Source of the DNA: Membranipora membranacea
Taxonomy: Eukaryota > Bryozoa > Gymnolaemata > Cheilostomatida > Membraniporidae
Reading direction: 5' to 3'
DNA: 64,000 nucleotides
Assembly (NCBI GenBank): GCA_914767715.1
Contig: OU612068.1
Location: 10,600,001-10,664,000 of the forward strand
Shown: positions 24,881 through 38,035 of the stretch, one piece after another
How positions within the stretch are numbered: the first letter of the stretch is position 1
Layout of the letters: each line of letters opens with the position of its first letter
Made by a program: the position numbers and the translations under genes
The notes under the pieces: model-generated
What the model saw: only the letters and a program-made list of their open reading frames with translations
Told to the model about the DNA's origin: nothing
Database searches by the model: none

Positions 24881-27800
24881 GGGACGTCATTGCGAACCTC
24901 AAAACAGAGTTTCAAGGGTTTCTAAACCAGTAAAGAATTCTGCCCAATAATTGGCTAATTTCCCCAGGACCGTACCTATTGATTTTTGTCAATTTCTATC
25001 AAAATACCTCGATAGAATACGCATCGTCACAGGGAGCTAATATTTTATATGAGATATAGGGACGTCGTTGCGAACCTCAAAACAGAGTTACAAGCGTTTT
25101 TAAGCCAGTAAAGAATTCTGCCCAATTATTGGCTAATTTCCCCAGGACCGTACCTATCGAATTTTGTCAATCTCTATCAAAATACCTCGATAGAATACGC
25201 TTCGTCACAGAGAGCTAATATTTTATATGAGATATAGGGACGTCGTTGCGAACTTCAAAAAAGAGTTTCAAGCGTTTTTAAGCCAGTAAAGAATTCTGCC
25301 CAATTATTGGCTAATTTCCCCAGGACCGTACCTATCGAATTTTGTCGATTTCTATCAAAATACCTCGATAGAATACGCTTCGTCACAGGGAGCTAATATT
25401 TTATATGAGATATAGGGACGTCGTTGCGAACCTCAAGACAGAGTTTCAAGCGTTTCTAAGCCAGTAAAGAGTTCTGCCAAATTATTGGCTAATTTCCCCA
25501 GGACCGTACCTATCGATTATTGTCTATTTCTATCAAAATACCTCGATAGAATACGCATCGTCACAGGGAGCTAATATTTTATATGAGATATAGGGACGTC
25601 ATTGCGAACCTCAAAACAAAGTTTCAAGCGTTTCTAAGCCAGTAAAGAATTCTGCCCAATTATTGGCTAATTTCTTCAGGACCGTACCTATCGATTTCTG
25701 TCAATTTCTATCAAAATACCTCGATAGAATACGCATCGTCACAGGGAGCTAATATTTTATATGATATATGGGGACGTCATTGCGAACCTCAAAACAGAGT
25801 TTCAAGCGTTTCTAAGCCAGTAAAATATTCTGCCCAATTATTGGCTAATTTCCCCAGGACCGTACCTATCGAATTTTGTCAATTTCTATCAAAATACCTC
25901 GATAGAATACGCATCGTCACAGGGAGCTAATATTTTATATGAGATATAGGGACGTCGTTGCGAACCTCAAAACAGAGTTTCAAGCGTTTCTAAGCCAGTA
26001 AAGAATTCTGCCCAATTATTGGCTAATTTCCCCAGGACCGTACCTATCGATTTTTGTCAATTTCTATCAAAATACCTCGATAGAATACGCATCGTCACAG
26101 GGAGCTAATATTTTATATGAGATATAGGGACGTCATTGCGAACCTCAAAACAGAGTTTCAAGGGTTTCTAAACCAGTAAAGAATTCTGCCCAATTATTGG
26201 CTAATTTCCCCAGGACCGTACCTATTGATTTTTGTCAATTTCTATCAAAATACCTCGATAGAATACGCATCGTCACAGGGAGCTAATATTTTATATGAGA
26301 TATAGGGACGTCGTTGCGAACCTCAAAACAGAGTTACAAGCGTTTTTAAGCCAGTAAAGAATTCTGCCCAATTATTGGCTAATTTCCCCAGGACCGTACC
26401 TATCGAATTTTGTCAATCTCTATCAAAATACCTCGATAGAATACGCTTCGTCACAGGGAGCTAATATTTTATATGAGATATAGGGACGTCGTTGCGAACT
26501 TCAAAACAGAGTTTCAAGCGTTTTTAAGCCAGTAAAGAATTCTGCCCAATTATTGGCTAATTTCCCCAGGACCGTACCTATCGAATTTTGTCAATTTCTA
26601 TCAAAATACCTCGATAGAATACGCTTCGTCACAGGGAGCTAATATTTTATATGAGATATAGGGACGTCGTTGCGAACCTCAAGACAGAGTTTCAAGCGTT
26701 TCTAAGCCAGTAAAGAGTTCTGCCCAATTATTGGCTAATTTCCCCAGGACCGTACCTATCGATTATTGTCTATTTCTATCAAAATACCTCGATAGAATAC
26801 GCATCGTCACAGGGAGCTAATATTTTATATGAGATATAGGGACGTCATTGCGAACCTCAAAACAAAGTTTCAAGCGTTTCTAAGCCAGTAAAGAATTCTG
26901 CCCAATTATTGGCTAATTTCTTCAGGACCGTACCTATCGATTTCTGTCAATTTCTATCAAAATACCTCGATAGAATACGCATCGTCACAGGGAGCTAATA
27001 TTTTATATGATATATGGGGACGTCATTGCGAACCTCAAAACAGAGTTTCAAGCGTTTCTAAGCCAGTAAAATATTCTGCCCAATTATTGGCTAATTTCCC
27101 CAGGACCGTACCTATCGAATTTTGTCAATTTCTATCAAAATACCTCGATAGAATACGCATCGTCACAGGGAGCTAATATTTTATATGAGATATAGGGACG
27201 TCGTTGCGAACCTCAAAACAGAGTTTCAAGCGTTTCTAAGCCAGTAAAGAATTCTGCCCAATTATTGGCTAATTTCCCCAGGACCGTACCTATCGATTTT
27301 TGTCAATTTCTATCAAAATACCTCGATAGAATACGCATCGTCACAGGGAGCTAATATTTTATATGAGATATAGGGACGTCATTGCGAACCTCAAAACAGA
27401 GTTTCAAGGGTTTCTAAACCAGTAAAGAATTCTGCCCAATTATTGGCTAATTTCCCCAGGACCGTACCTATCGATTTTTGTCAATTTCTATCAAAATACC
27501 TCGATAGAATACGCATCGTCACAGGGAGCTAATATTTTATATGAGATATAGGGACGTCGTTGCGAACCTCAAAACAGAGTTACAAGCGTTTTTAAGCCAG
27601 TAAAGAATTCTGCCCAATTATTGGCTAATTTCCCCAGGACCGTACCTATCGAATTTTGTCAATCTCTATCAAAATACCTCGATAGAATACGCTTCGTCAC
27701 AGGGAGCTAATATTTTATATGAGATATAGGGACGTCGTTGCGAACTTCAAAACAGAGTTTCAAGCGTTTTTAAGCCAGTAAAGAATTCTGCCCAATTATT

Positions 27801-28360
27801 GGCTAATTTCCCCAGGACCGTACCTATCGAATTTTGTCAATTTCTATCAAAATACCTCGATAGAATACGCTTCGTCACAGGGAGCTAATATTTTATATGA
27901 GATATAGGGACGTCGTTGCGAACCTCAAGACAGAGTTTCAAGCGTTTCTAAGCCAGTAAAGAGTTCTGCCCAATTATTGGCTAATTTCCCCAGGACCGTA
28001 CCTATCGATTAATGTCTATTTCTATCAAAATACCTCGATAGAATACGCATCGTCACAGGGAGCTAATATTTTATATGAGATATAGGGACGTCATTGCGAA
28101 CCTCAAAACAAAGTTTCAAGCGTTTCTAAGCCAGTAAAGAATTCTGCCCAATTATTGGCTAATTTCTTCAGGACCGTACCTATCGATTTCTGTCAATTTC
28201 TATCAAAATACCTCGATAGAATACGCATCGTCACAGGGAGCTAATATTTTATATGATTTATGGGGACGTCATTGCGAACCTCAAAACAGAGTTTCAAGCG
28301 TTTCTAAGCCAGTAAAATATTCTGCCCAATTATTGGCTAATTTCCCCAGGACCGTACCTA
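24881..28360 (+). repeat. 7-monomer higher-order repeat (1246 bp), about three units
   Basis: CTCAAGACAG occurs at 24188, 25434, 26680 and 27926, and the EcoRI-minus monomer at 25761, 27007 and 28253; every step is 1246 bases, exactly 7 x 178. Within a unit the order is: GGGTTTCTAAACC monomer, GTTACAAG with CAATCTCTATC, GCTTCGTCACAG types, CTCAAGACAG, AAAGTTTC with TTCTTCAGG, EcoRI-minus, ordinary. Copies are close to identical; private changes include AATAATTGGC (24950), GCCAAATTATT (25487) and ATTAATGTC (28011). The first unit is only partly conserved. Confidence 0.9.
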
Positions 28361-29117
28361 TCGAATTTTGTCAATTTCTATCAAAATACCTCGATAGAAT
28401 ACGCATCGTCACAGGGAGCTAATATTTTATATGAGATATAGGGACGTCGTTGCGAACCTCAAAACAGAGTTTCAAGCGTTTCTAAGCCAGTAAAGAATTC
28501 TGCCCCATTATTGGCTAATTTCTTCAGGACCGTACCTATCGATTTTTGTCAATTTCTATCAAATTACCTCGATAGAATACGCATCGTCACAGGGAGCTAA
28601 TAGTTTACATGAGATATAGGGACATCGTTGCGAACCTCAAAACAGAGTTTCAAGCGTATCTAAGCCAGTAAAGAATTCTGCCCAATTATTGGCTAATTTC
28701 CCCAGGACCGTACCTATCGATTTTTGTCAATTTCTATCAAAATACCTCGATAGAATACGCATCGTCACAGGGAGGTAATATTTTATATGACATATAGGGA
28801 CGTCATTGCGAACCTCAAAACAGAGTTTCAAGGGTTTCTAAACCAGTAAAGAATTCTGCCCAATTATTGGCTAATTTCCCCAGGACCGTACCTATTGATT
28901 TTTGTCAATTTCTATCAAAATACCTCGATAGAATACGCATCGTCACAGGGAGCTAATATTTTATATGAGATATAGGGACGTCGTTGCGAACCTCAAAACA
29001 GAGTTACAAGCGTTTTTAAGCCAGTAAAGAATTCTGCCCAATTATTGGCTAATTTCCCCAGGACCGTACCTATCGAATTTTGTCAATCTCTATCAAAATA
29101 CCTCGATAGAATACGCT
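28361..29117 (+). repeat. Transition to the large higher-order repeat
   Basis: Ordinary subfamily A monomers including a HindIII-type dimer (about 28490-28660) and the GGAGGTAATATT monomer at 28773 shared with 19161. The stretch is a copy of about 18.75-19.5 kb at 9612 bases. It ends where the match with 40.9 kb begins. Confidence 0.7.
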
Positions 29118-32100
29118 TCGTCACAGGGAGCTAATATTTTATATGAGATATAGGGACGTCGTTGCGAACCTCAAAACAGAGTTTCAAGCGTTTCTAAGCC
29201 AGTAAAGAATTCTGCCCAATTATTGGCTAATTTCCCCAGGACCGTACCTATCGATTATTGTCAATTTCTATCAAAATACCTCGATAGAATACGCATCGTC
29301 ACAGGGAGCTAATATTTTATATGAGATATAGGGACGTCGTTGCTAACTTCAAAACAGAGTTACAAGCGTTTTTAAGCCAGTAAAGAATTCTGCCCAATTA
29401 TTGGCTAATTTCCCCAGGACCGTACCTATCGAATTTTGTCAATTTCTATCAAAATACCTCGATAGAATACGCTTCGTCACAGGGAGCTAATATTTTATAT
29501 GAGATATAGGGACGTCGTTGCGAACAGCAAGACAGAGTTTCAAGCGTTTCTAAGCCAGTAAAGAGTTCTGCCCAATTATTGGCTAATTTCCCCAGGACCG
29601 TACCTATCGATTATTGTCTATTTCTATCAAAATACCTCGATAGAATACGCATCGTCACAGGGAGCTAATATTTTATATGAGATATAGGGACGTCATTGCG
29701 AACCTCAAAACAAAGTTTCAAGCGTTTCTAAGCCAGTAAAGAATTCTGCCCAATTATTGGCTAATTTCTTCAGGACCGTACCTATCGATTTCTGTCAATT
29801 TCTATCAAAATACCTCGATAGAATACGCATCGTCACAGGGAGCTAATATTTTATATGATATATGGGGACGTCATTGCGAACCTCAAAACAGAGTTTCAAG
29901 CGTTTCTAAGCCAGTAAAATATTCTGCCCAATTATTGGCTAGTTTCCCCAGGACCGTACCTATCGAATTTTGTCAATTTCTATCAAAATACCTCGATAGA
30001 ATACGCATCGTCACAGGGAGCTAATATTTTATATGAGATATAGGGACGTCGTTGCAAACCTCAAAAAAGAGTTCCAAGCGTTTCTAAGCCAGTAAAGAAT
30101 TCTGCCCAATTATTGGCTAATTTCCCCAGGACCGTACCTATCGATTATTGTCAATTTCTATCAAAATACCTCGATAGAATACGCATCGTCACAGGGAGCT
30201 AATATTTTATATGAGATATAGGGACTTCATTGCGAACCACAAAACAAAGCTTCAAGCGTTTCTAAGCCAGTAAAGAATTCTGCCCCATTATTGGCTAATT
30301 TCTTCAGGACCGTACCTATCGATTTTTGTCAATTTCTATCAAATTACCTCGATAGAATACGCATCGTCACAGGGAGCTAATAGTTTACATGAGATATAGG
30401 GACATCGTTGCGAACCTCAATACAGAGTTTCAAGCGTATCTAAGCCAGTAAAGAATTCTGCCCAATTATTGGCTAATTTCCCAAGGACCGTACCTATCGA
30501 TTATTGTCAATTTCTATCAAAATACCTCGATAGAATACGCATCGTCACAGGGAGCTAATATTTTATATGAGATATAGGGACTTCATTGCGAACCTCAAAA
30601 CAAAGCTTCAAGCGTTTCTAAGCCAGTAAAGAATTCTGCCCCATTATTGGCTAATTTCATCAGGACCGTACCTATCGATTTTTGTCAATTTCTATCAAAT
30701 TACCTCGATAGAATACGCATCGTCACAGGGAGCTAATAGTTTACATGAGATATAGGGACATCGTTGCGAACCTCAAAACAGAGTTTCAAGCGTTTCTAAG
30801 CCAGTAAAGAATTCTGCCCAATTATTGGCTAATTTCCCCAGGACCGTACCTATCGATTTTTGTCAATTTCTATCAAAATACCTCGATAGAATATGCATCG
30901 TCACAGGGAGCTAATATTTTATATGAGATATAGAGACGTCGTTGCGAACCTCAAAACAGAGTTATAAGTGTTTCTAAGCCAGTAAAGAATTCTGCCAAAT
31001 TATTGGCTAATTTCCCCAGGACCGTACCTATCGAATTTTGTCAATTTCTATCAAAATACCTCGATAGAATACGCTTCGTCACAGGGAGCTAATATTTTAT
31101 ATGAGATATAGAGACGTCGTTGCGAACCTCAAAACAGAGTTACAAGCGTTTCTAAGCCAGTAAAGAATTCTGCCAAATTATTGGCTAATTTCCCGAGGAC
31201 CATACCTATCGATTATTGTCAATTTCTATCAAAATACCTCGATAGAATACGCATCGTCACAGGGAGCTAATATTTTATATGAGATATAGGGACTTCATTG
31301 CGAACCTCAAAACAAAGCTTCAAGCGTTTCTAAGCCAGTAAAGAATTCTGCCCCATTATTGGCTAATTTCTTCAGGACCGTACCTATCGATTTTTGTCAA
31401 TTTCTATCAAATTACCTCGATAGAATACGCATCGTCACAGGGAGCTAATAGTTTACATGAGATATAGGGACATCGTTGCGAACCTCAAAACAGAGTTTCA
31501 AGCGTTTCTAAGCCAGTAAAGAATTCTGCCCAATTATTGGCTAATTTCCCCAGGACCGTACCTATCGATTTTTGTCAATTTCTATCAAAATACCTTGATA
31601 GAATATGCATCGTCACAGGGAGCTAATATTTTATATGAGATATAGAGACGTCGTTGCGAACCTCAAAACAGAGTTATAAGTGTTTCTAAGCCAGTAAAGA
31701 ATTCTGCCAAATTATTGGCTAATTTCCCCAGGACCGTACCTATCGAATTTTGTCAATTTCTATCAAAATACCTCGATAGAATACGCTTCGTCACAGGGAG
31801 CTAATATTTTATATGAGATATAGAGACGTCGTTGCGAACCTCAAAACAGAGTTACAAGCGTTTCTAAGCCAGTAAAGAATTCTGCCAAATTATTGGCTAA
31901 TTTCCCGAGGACCATACCTATCGATTTTTGTCAATTTCTATCAAAATACCTCGATAGAATACGCATCGTCACAGGGAGCTAATATTTTATATGAGATATA
32001 GGGACGTCGTTGCGAACCTCAAAACAGAGTTTCAAGCGTTTCTAAGCCAGGAAAGAATTCTGCCCAATTATTGGCTAATTTCCCCAGGACCGTACCTATC

Positions 32101-33045
32101 GATTATTGTCAATTTCTATCAAAATACCTCGATAGAATACGCATCGTCACAGGGAGCTAATATTTTATATGAGATATAAGACTTCATTGCGAACCTCAAA
32201 ACAAAGCTTCAAGCGTTTCTAAGCCAGTAAAGAATTCTGCCCAATTATTGGCTAATTTCCCCAGGACCGTACCTATCGATTATTGTCAATTTCTATCAAA
32301 ATACCTCGATAGAATACGCATCGTCGAAGGGAGCTAATATTTTATATGAGATATAGGGACTTCATTGCGAACCTCAAAACAAAGCTTCAAGCGTTTCTAA
32401 GCCAGTAAAGAATTCTGCCCAGTTATTGGCTAATTTCCCCAGGACCGTACCTATCGATTTTTGTCAATTTCTATCAAAATACTTCGATAGAATACGCATC
32501 GTCACAGGGAGCTAATATTTTATATGAGATATAGAGACGTCGTTGCGAACCTCAAAACAGAGTTACAAGCGTTTCTAAGCCAGTAAAGAATTCTGCCAAA
32601 TTATTGGCTAATTTCCCGAGGACCATACCTATCGATTTTTGTCAATTTCTATCAAAATACCTCGATAGAATACGCATCGTCACAGGGAGCTAATATTTTA
32701 TATGAGATATAGGGACGTCGTTGCGAACCTCAAAACAGAGTTTCAAGCGTTTCTAAGCCAGTAAAGAATTCTGCCCAATTATTGGCTAATTTCCCCAGGA
32801 CCGTACCTATCGATTATTGTCAATTTCTATCAAAATACCTCGATAGAATACGCATCGTCACAGGGAGCTAATATTTTATATGAGATATAAGACTTCATTG
32901 CGAATCTCAAAACAAAGCTTCAAGCGTTTCTAAGCCAGTAAAGAATTCTGCCCAATTATTGGCTAATTTCCCAAGGACCGTACTTATCGAATTTTGTCAA
33001 TCTCTATCAAAGTACCTCGATAGAATACGCTTCGTCACAGGGAGC

Positions 33046-34291
33046 TAATATGTTATATGAGATATAGGGACGTCGTTGCGAAGCTCAAAACAGAGTTTCA
33101 AGCGTTTCTAAGCCAGTAAAGAATTCTGCCCAATTATTGGCTAATTTCCCCAGGACCGTACCTATCGATTATTGTCAATTTCTATCAAAATACCTCGATA
33201 GAATACGCATCGTCACAGGGAGCTAATATTTTATATGAGATATAGGGACGCCGTTGCGAACCTCAAAACAGAGTTACAAGCGTTTCTAAGCCAGTAAAGA
33301 ATTCTGCCCAATTATTGGCTAATTTCCCCAGGACTGTACCTATCGATTATTGTCATTTTCTATCAAAATACCTCGATAGAATACGCATCGTCACAGGGAG
33401 CTAATATTTTATATGAGATATAGGGACGTCGTTGCGAACCTCAAAACAGAGTTTCAAGCGTTTCTAAGCCAGTAAAGAATTCTGCCCAATTATTGGTTAA
33501 TTTCCCCAGGACCGTACCTATCGATTATTGTCAATTTCTATCAAAATACCTCGATAGAATACGCATCGTCACAGGGAGCTAATATTTTATATGAGATATA
33601 GGGACTTCATTGCGAACCTCAAAACAAAGCTTCAAGCGTTTCTAAGCCAGTAAAGAATTCTGCCCCATTATTGGCTAATTTCTTCAGGACCGTACCTATC
33701 GATTTTTGTCAATTTCTATCAAATTACCTCGATAGAATACGCATCGTCACAGGGAGCTAATAGTTTACATGAGATATAGGGACATCGTTGCGAACCTCAA
33801 AACAGAGTTTCAAGCGTATCTAAGCCAGTAAAGAATTCTGCCCAATTATTGGCTAATTTCCCCAGGACTGTACCTATCGATTTTTGTCAATTTCTATCAA
33901 AATACCTCGATAGAATATGCATCGTCACAGGGAGCTAATATTTTATATGAGATATAGGGACGTCGTTGCGAACCTCAAAACAGAGTTTCAAGCGTTTCTA
34001 AGCCAGTAAAGAATTCTGCCCAATTATTGGCTAATTTCCCCAGGACCGTACCTATCGATTATTGTCAATTTCTATCAAAATACCTCGATAGAATACGCAT
34101 CGTCACAGGGAGCTAATATTTTATATGAGATATAAGACTTCATTGCGAATCTCAAAACAAAGCTTCAAGCGTTTCTAAGCCAGTAAAGAATTCTGCCCAA
34201 TTATTGGCTAATTTCCCAAGGACCGTACTTATCGAATTTTGTCAATCTCTATCAAAGTACCTCGATAGAATACGCTTCGTCACAGGGAGCT
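33046..34291 (+). repeat. Internal 7-monomer spacing within copy 1
   Basis: The CTAATATGTTATATG marker occurs at 33046 and 34291, 1245 bases apart (7 monomers minus one base for the ATATAAGAC deletion). The same pair in copy 2 is at 45146 and 46391. However, the second to fourth monomers differ between copies: copy 1 has GACGCCGTTGCG and GGACTGTACC types at about 33240-33600, copy 2 has CTTCATTTCG and CTCAATACAG types at about 45340-45700. One copy was overwritten by a short tract from elsewhere. Confidence 0.7.
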
Positions 34292-37239
34292 AATATGTTA
34301 TATGAGATATAGGGACGTCGTTGCGAACCTCAAAACAGAGTTTCAAGCGTTTCTAAGCCAGTAAAGAATTCTGCCCAATTATTGGCTAATTTCCCCAGGA
34401 CCGTACCTATCGATTATTGTCAATTTCTATCAAAATACCTCGATAGAATACGCATCGTCACAGGGAGCTAATATTTTATATGAGATATAGGGACTTCATT
34501 TCGAACCTCAAAACAAAGCTTCAAGCGTTTCTAAGCCAGTAAAGAAATCTGCCCCATTATTGGCTAATTTCTTCAGGACCGTACCTATCGATTTTTGTCA
34601 ATTTCTATCAAATTACCTCGATAGAATACGCATCGTCACAGGGAGCTAATAGTTTACAGGAGATATAGGGACATCGTTGCGAACCTCAATACAGAGTTTC
34701 AAGCGTATCTAAGCCAGTAAAGAATTCTGCCCAATTATTGGCTAATTTCCCAAGGACCGTACCTATCGATTATTGTCAATTTCTATCAAAATACCTCGAT
34801 AGAATACGCATCGTCACAGGGAGCTAATATTTTATATGAGATATAGGGACTTCATTGCGAACCTCAAAACAAAGCTTCAAGCGTTTCTAAGCCAGTAAAG
34901 AATTCTGCCCCATTATTGGCTAATTTCTTCAGGACCGTACCTATCGATTTTTGTCAATTTCTATCAAATTACCTCGATAGAATACGCATCGTCACAGGGA
35001 GCTAATAGTTTACATGAGATATAGGGACATCGTTGCGAACCTCAAAACAGAGTTTCAAGCGTATCTAAGCCAGTAAAGAATTCTGCCCAATTATTGGCTA
35101 ATTTCCCCAGGACCGTACCTATCGATTTTTGTCAATTTCTATCAAAATACCTCGATAGAATATGCATCGTCACAGGGAGCTAATATTTTATATGAGATAT
35201 AGGGACGTCGTTGCGAACCTCAATACAGAGTTTCAAGCGTATCTAAGCCAGTAAAGAATTCTGCCCAATTATTGGCTAATTTCCCAAGGACCGTACCTAT
35301 CGATTATTGTCAATTTCTATCAAAATACCTCGATAGAATACGCATCGTCACAGGGAGCTAATATTTTATATGAGATATAGGGACTTCATTGCGAACCTCA
35401 AAACAAAGCTTCAAGCGTTTCTAAGCCAGTAAAGAATTCTGCCCCATTATTGGCTAATTTCTTCAGGACCGTACCTATCGATTTTTGTCAATTTCTATCA
35501 AATTACCTCGATAGAATACGCATCGTCACAGGGAGCTAATAGTTTACATGAGATATAGGGACATCGTTGCGAACCTCAAAACAGAGTTTCAAGCGTATCT
35601 AAGCCAGTAAAGAATTCTGCCCAATTATTGGCTAATTTCCCCAGGACCGTACCTATGGAATTTTGTCAATTTCTATCAAAATACCTCGATAGAATACGCT
35701 TCGTCACAGGGAGCTAATATTTTATATGAGACATAGGGACGTCATTGCGAACCTCAAAACAAAGTTTCAAGCGTTTCTAAGCCAGTAAAGAATTCTGCCC
35801 AATTATTGGCTAATTTCTTCAAGACCGTACCTATCGATTTCTGTCAATTTCTATCAAAAGACCTCGATAGAATACGCATCGTCACAGGGAGCTAATATTT
35901 TATATGATATATGGGGACGTCATTGCGAACCTCAAAACAGAGTTTCAAGCGTTTCTAAGCCAGTAAAATATTCTGCCCAATTATTGGCTAATTTCCCCAG
36001 GACCGTACCTATCGATTTTTGTCAATTTCTATCAAAATACCTCGATAGAATACGCATCGTCACAGGGAGCTAATATTTTATATGAGATATAGGGACGTCG
36101 TTGCGAACCTCAAAACAGAGTTTCAAGCGTTTCTAAGCCAGTAAAGAATTCTGCCCAATTATTGGCTAATTTCCCCAGGACCGTACCTATCGATTTTTGT
36201 CAATTTCTATCAAAATACCTCGATAGAATACGCATCGTCACAGGGAGCTAATATTTTATATGAGATATAGAGACGTCGTTGCGAACCTCAAAACAGAGTT
36301 ACAAGCGTTTCTAAGCCAGTAAAGAATTCTGCCAAATTATTGGCTAATTTCCCGAGGACCATACCTATCGATTTTTGTCAATTTCTATCAAAATACCTCG
36401 ATAGAATACGCATCGTCACAGGGAGCTAATATTTTATATGAGATATAGGGACGTCGTTGCGAACCTCAAAACAGAGTTTCAAGCGTTTCTAAGCCAGTAA
36501 AGAATTCTGCCCAATTATTGGCTAATTTCCCCAGGACCGTACCTATCGATTATTGTCAATTTCTATCAAAATACCTCGATAGAATACGCATCGTCACAGG
36601 GAGCTAATATTTTATATGAGATATAGGGACTTCATTGCGAACCTCAAAACAAGCTTCAAGCGTTTCTAAGCCAGTAAAGAATTCTGCCCAATTATTGGCT
36701 AATTTCCCAAGGACCGTACTTATCGAATTTTGTCAATCTCTATCAAAGTACCTCGATAGAATACGCTTCGTCACAGGGAGCTAATATGTTATATGAGATA
36801 TAGGGACGTCGTTGCGAACCTCAAAACAGAGTTTCAAGCGTTTCTTAGCCAGTAAAGAATTCTGCCCAATTATTGGCTAATTTCCCCAGGACCGTACCTA
36901 TGGAATTTTGTCAATTTCTATCAAAATACCTCGATAGAATACGCATCGTCACAGGGAGCTAATATTTTATATGAGATATAGGGACGTCATTGCGAACCTC
37001 AAAACAAAGTTTCAAGCGTTTCTAAGCCAGTAAAGAATTCTGCCCAATTATTGGCTAATTTCCCCAGGACCGTACCTATTGATTTTTGTCAATTTCTATC
37101 AAAATACCTCGATAGAATACGCATCGTCACAGGGAGCTAATATTTTATATGAGATATAGGGACGTCGTTGCGAACCTCAAAACAGAGTTACAAGCGTTTT
37201 TAAGCCAGTAAAAAATTCTGCCCAATTATTGGCTAATTT

Positions 37240-38035
37240 CCCCAGGACCGTACCTATCGATTTTTGTCAATTTCTATCAAAATACCTCGATAGAATACGC
37301 ATCGTCACTGGGAGCTAATATTTTATATGAGATATAGGGACGTCGTTGCGAACCTCAAAACAGAGTTTCAAGCGTTTCTAAGCCGGTAAAGAATTCTGCC
37401 CAATTATTGGCTAATTTCCCAAGGACCGTACCTATCGATTTTTGTCAATTTATATCAAAATACCTCGATAGAATACGCATCGTCACAGGGAGCTAATATT
37501 TTATATGAGATATAGGGACGTCGTTGCGAACTTCAAAACAGAGTTACAAGCGTTTTTAAGCCAGTAAAGAATTCTGCCCAATTATTGGCTAATTCCCTTA
37601 GGACCGTACCTATCAAATTTTGTCAATTTCTATCAAAATACCTCGATAGAATACGCTTCGTCACAGGGAGCTAATATTTTATATGAGATATAGGGACGTC
37701 ATTGCGAACCTCAAAACAAAGTTTCAAGCGTTTCTAAGCCAGTAAAGAATTCTGCCCAATTATTGGCTAATTTCTTCAGGACCGTACCCATCGATTTCTG
37801 TCAATTTCTATCAAAATACCTCGATAGAATACGCATCGTCACAGGGAGCTAATATTTTATATGAGATATTGGGACGTCGTTGCGATCCTCAAAACAGAGT
37901 TACAAGCGTTTCTAAGCCAGTAAAGAATTCTGCCCAATTATTGGCTAATTTCCCCAGGACCGTACCTATCGAATTTTGTCAATTTTTTATCAAAATACCT
38001 CGATAGAATACGCATCGTCACAGGGAGCTAATATT
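37240..38035 (+). repeat. Segment repeated 16 monomers later inside copy 1
   Basis: The CATCGTCACTGGG marker at 37301 returns at 40149 (2848 bases, 16 monomers), followed by the same AAGCCGGTAAAG, CCCAAGGACCG, GCGAACTTC, ATCAAATT and CAATTTTTTATC series. It ends at about 38035 and 40883, the latter coinciding with the start of copy 2. The 16-monomer step equals that seen at 4.9-10.3 kb and may be inherited from the same ancestral arrangement. Confidence 0.7.

Noticed and set aside
31991-32179. 62-codon open frame, with relatives at 19531, 38395, 43736, 50496 and 57642
   Set aside because: Each starts at the ATGAGATAT present in most monomers and exists only because a point change removed the TAA that normally follows codon 20. 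The frame then runs one monomer further and stops. 178 is not a multiple of three, so no frame is maintained, and the two identical products lie in the duplicated large repeat.
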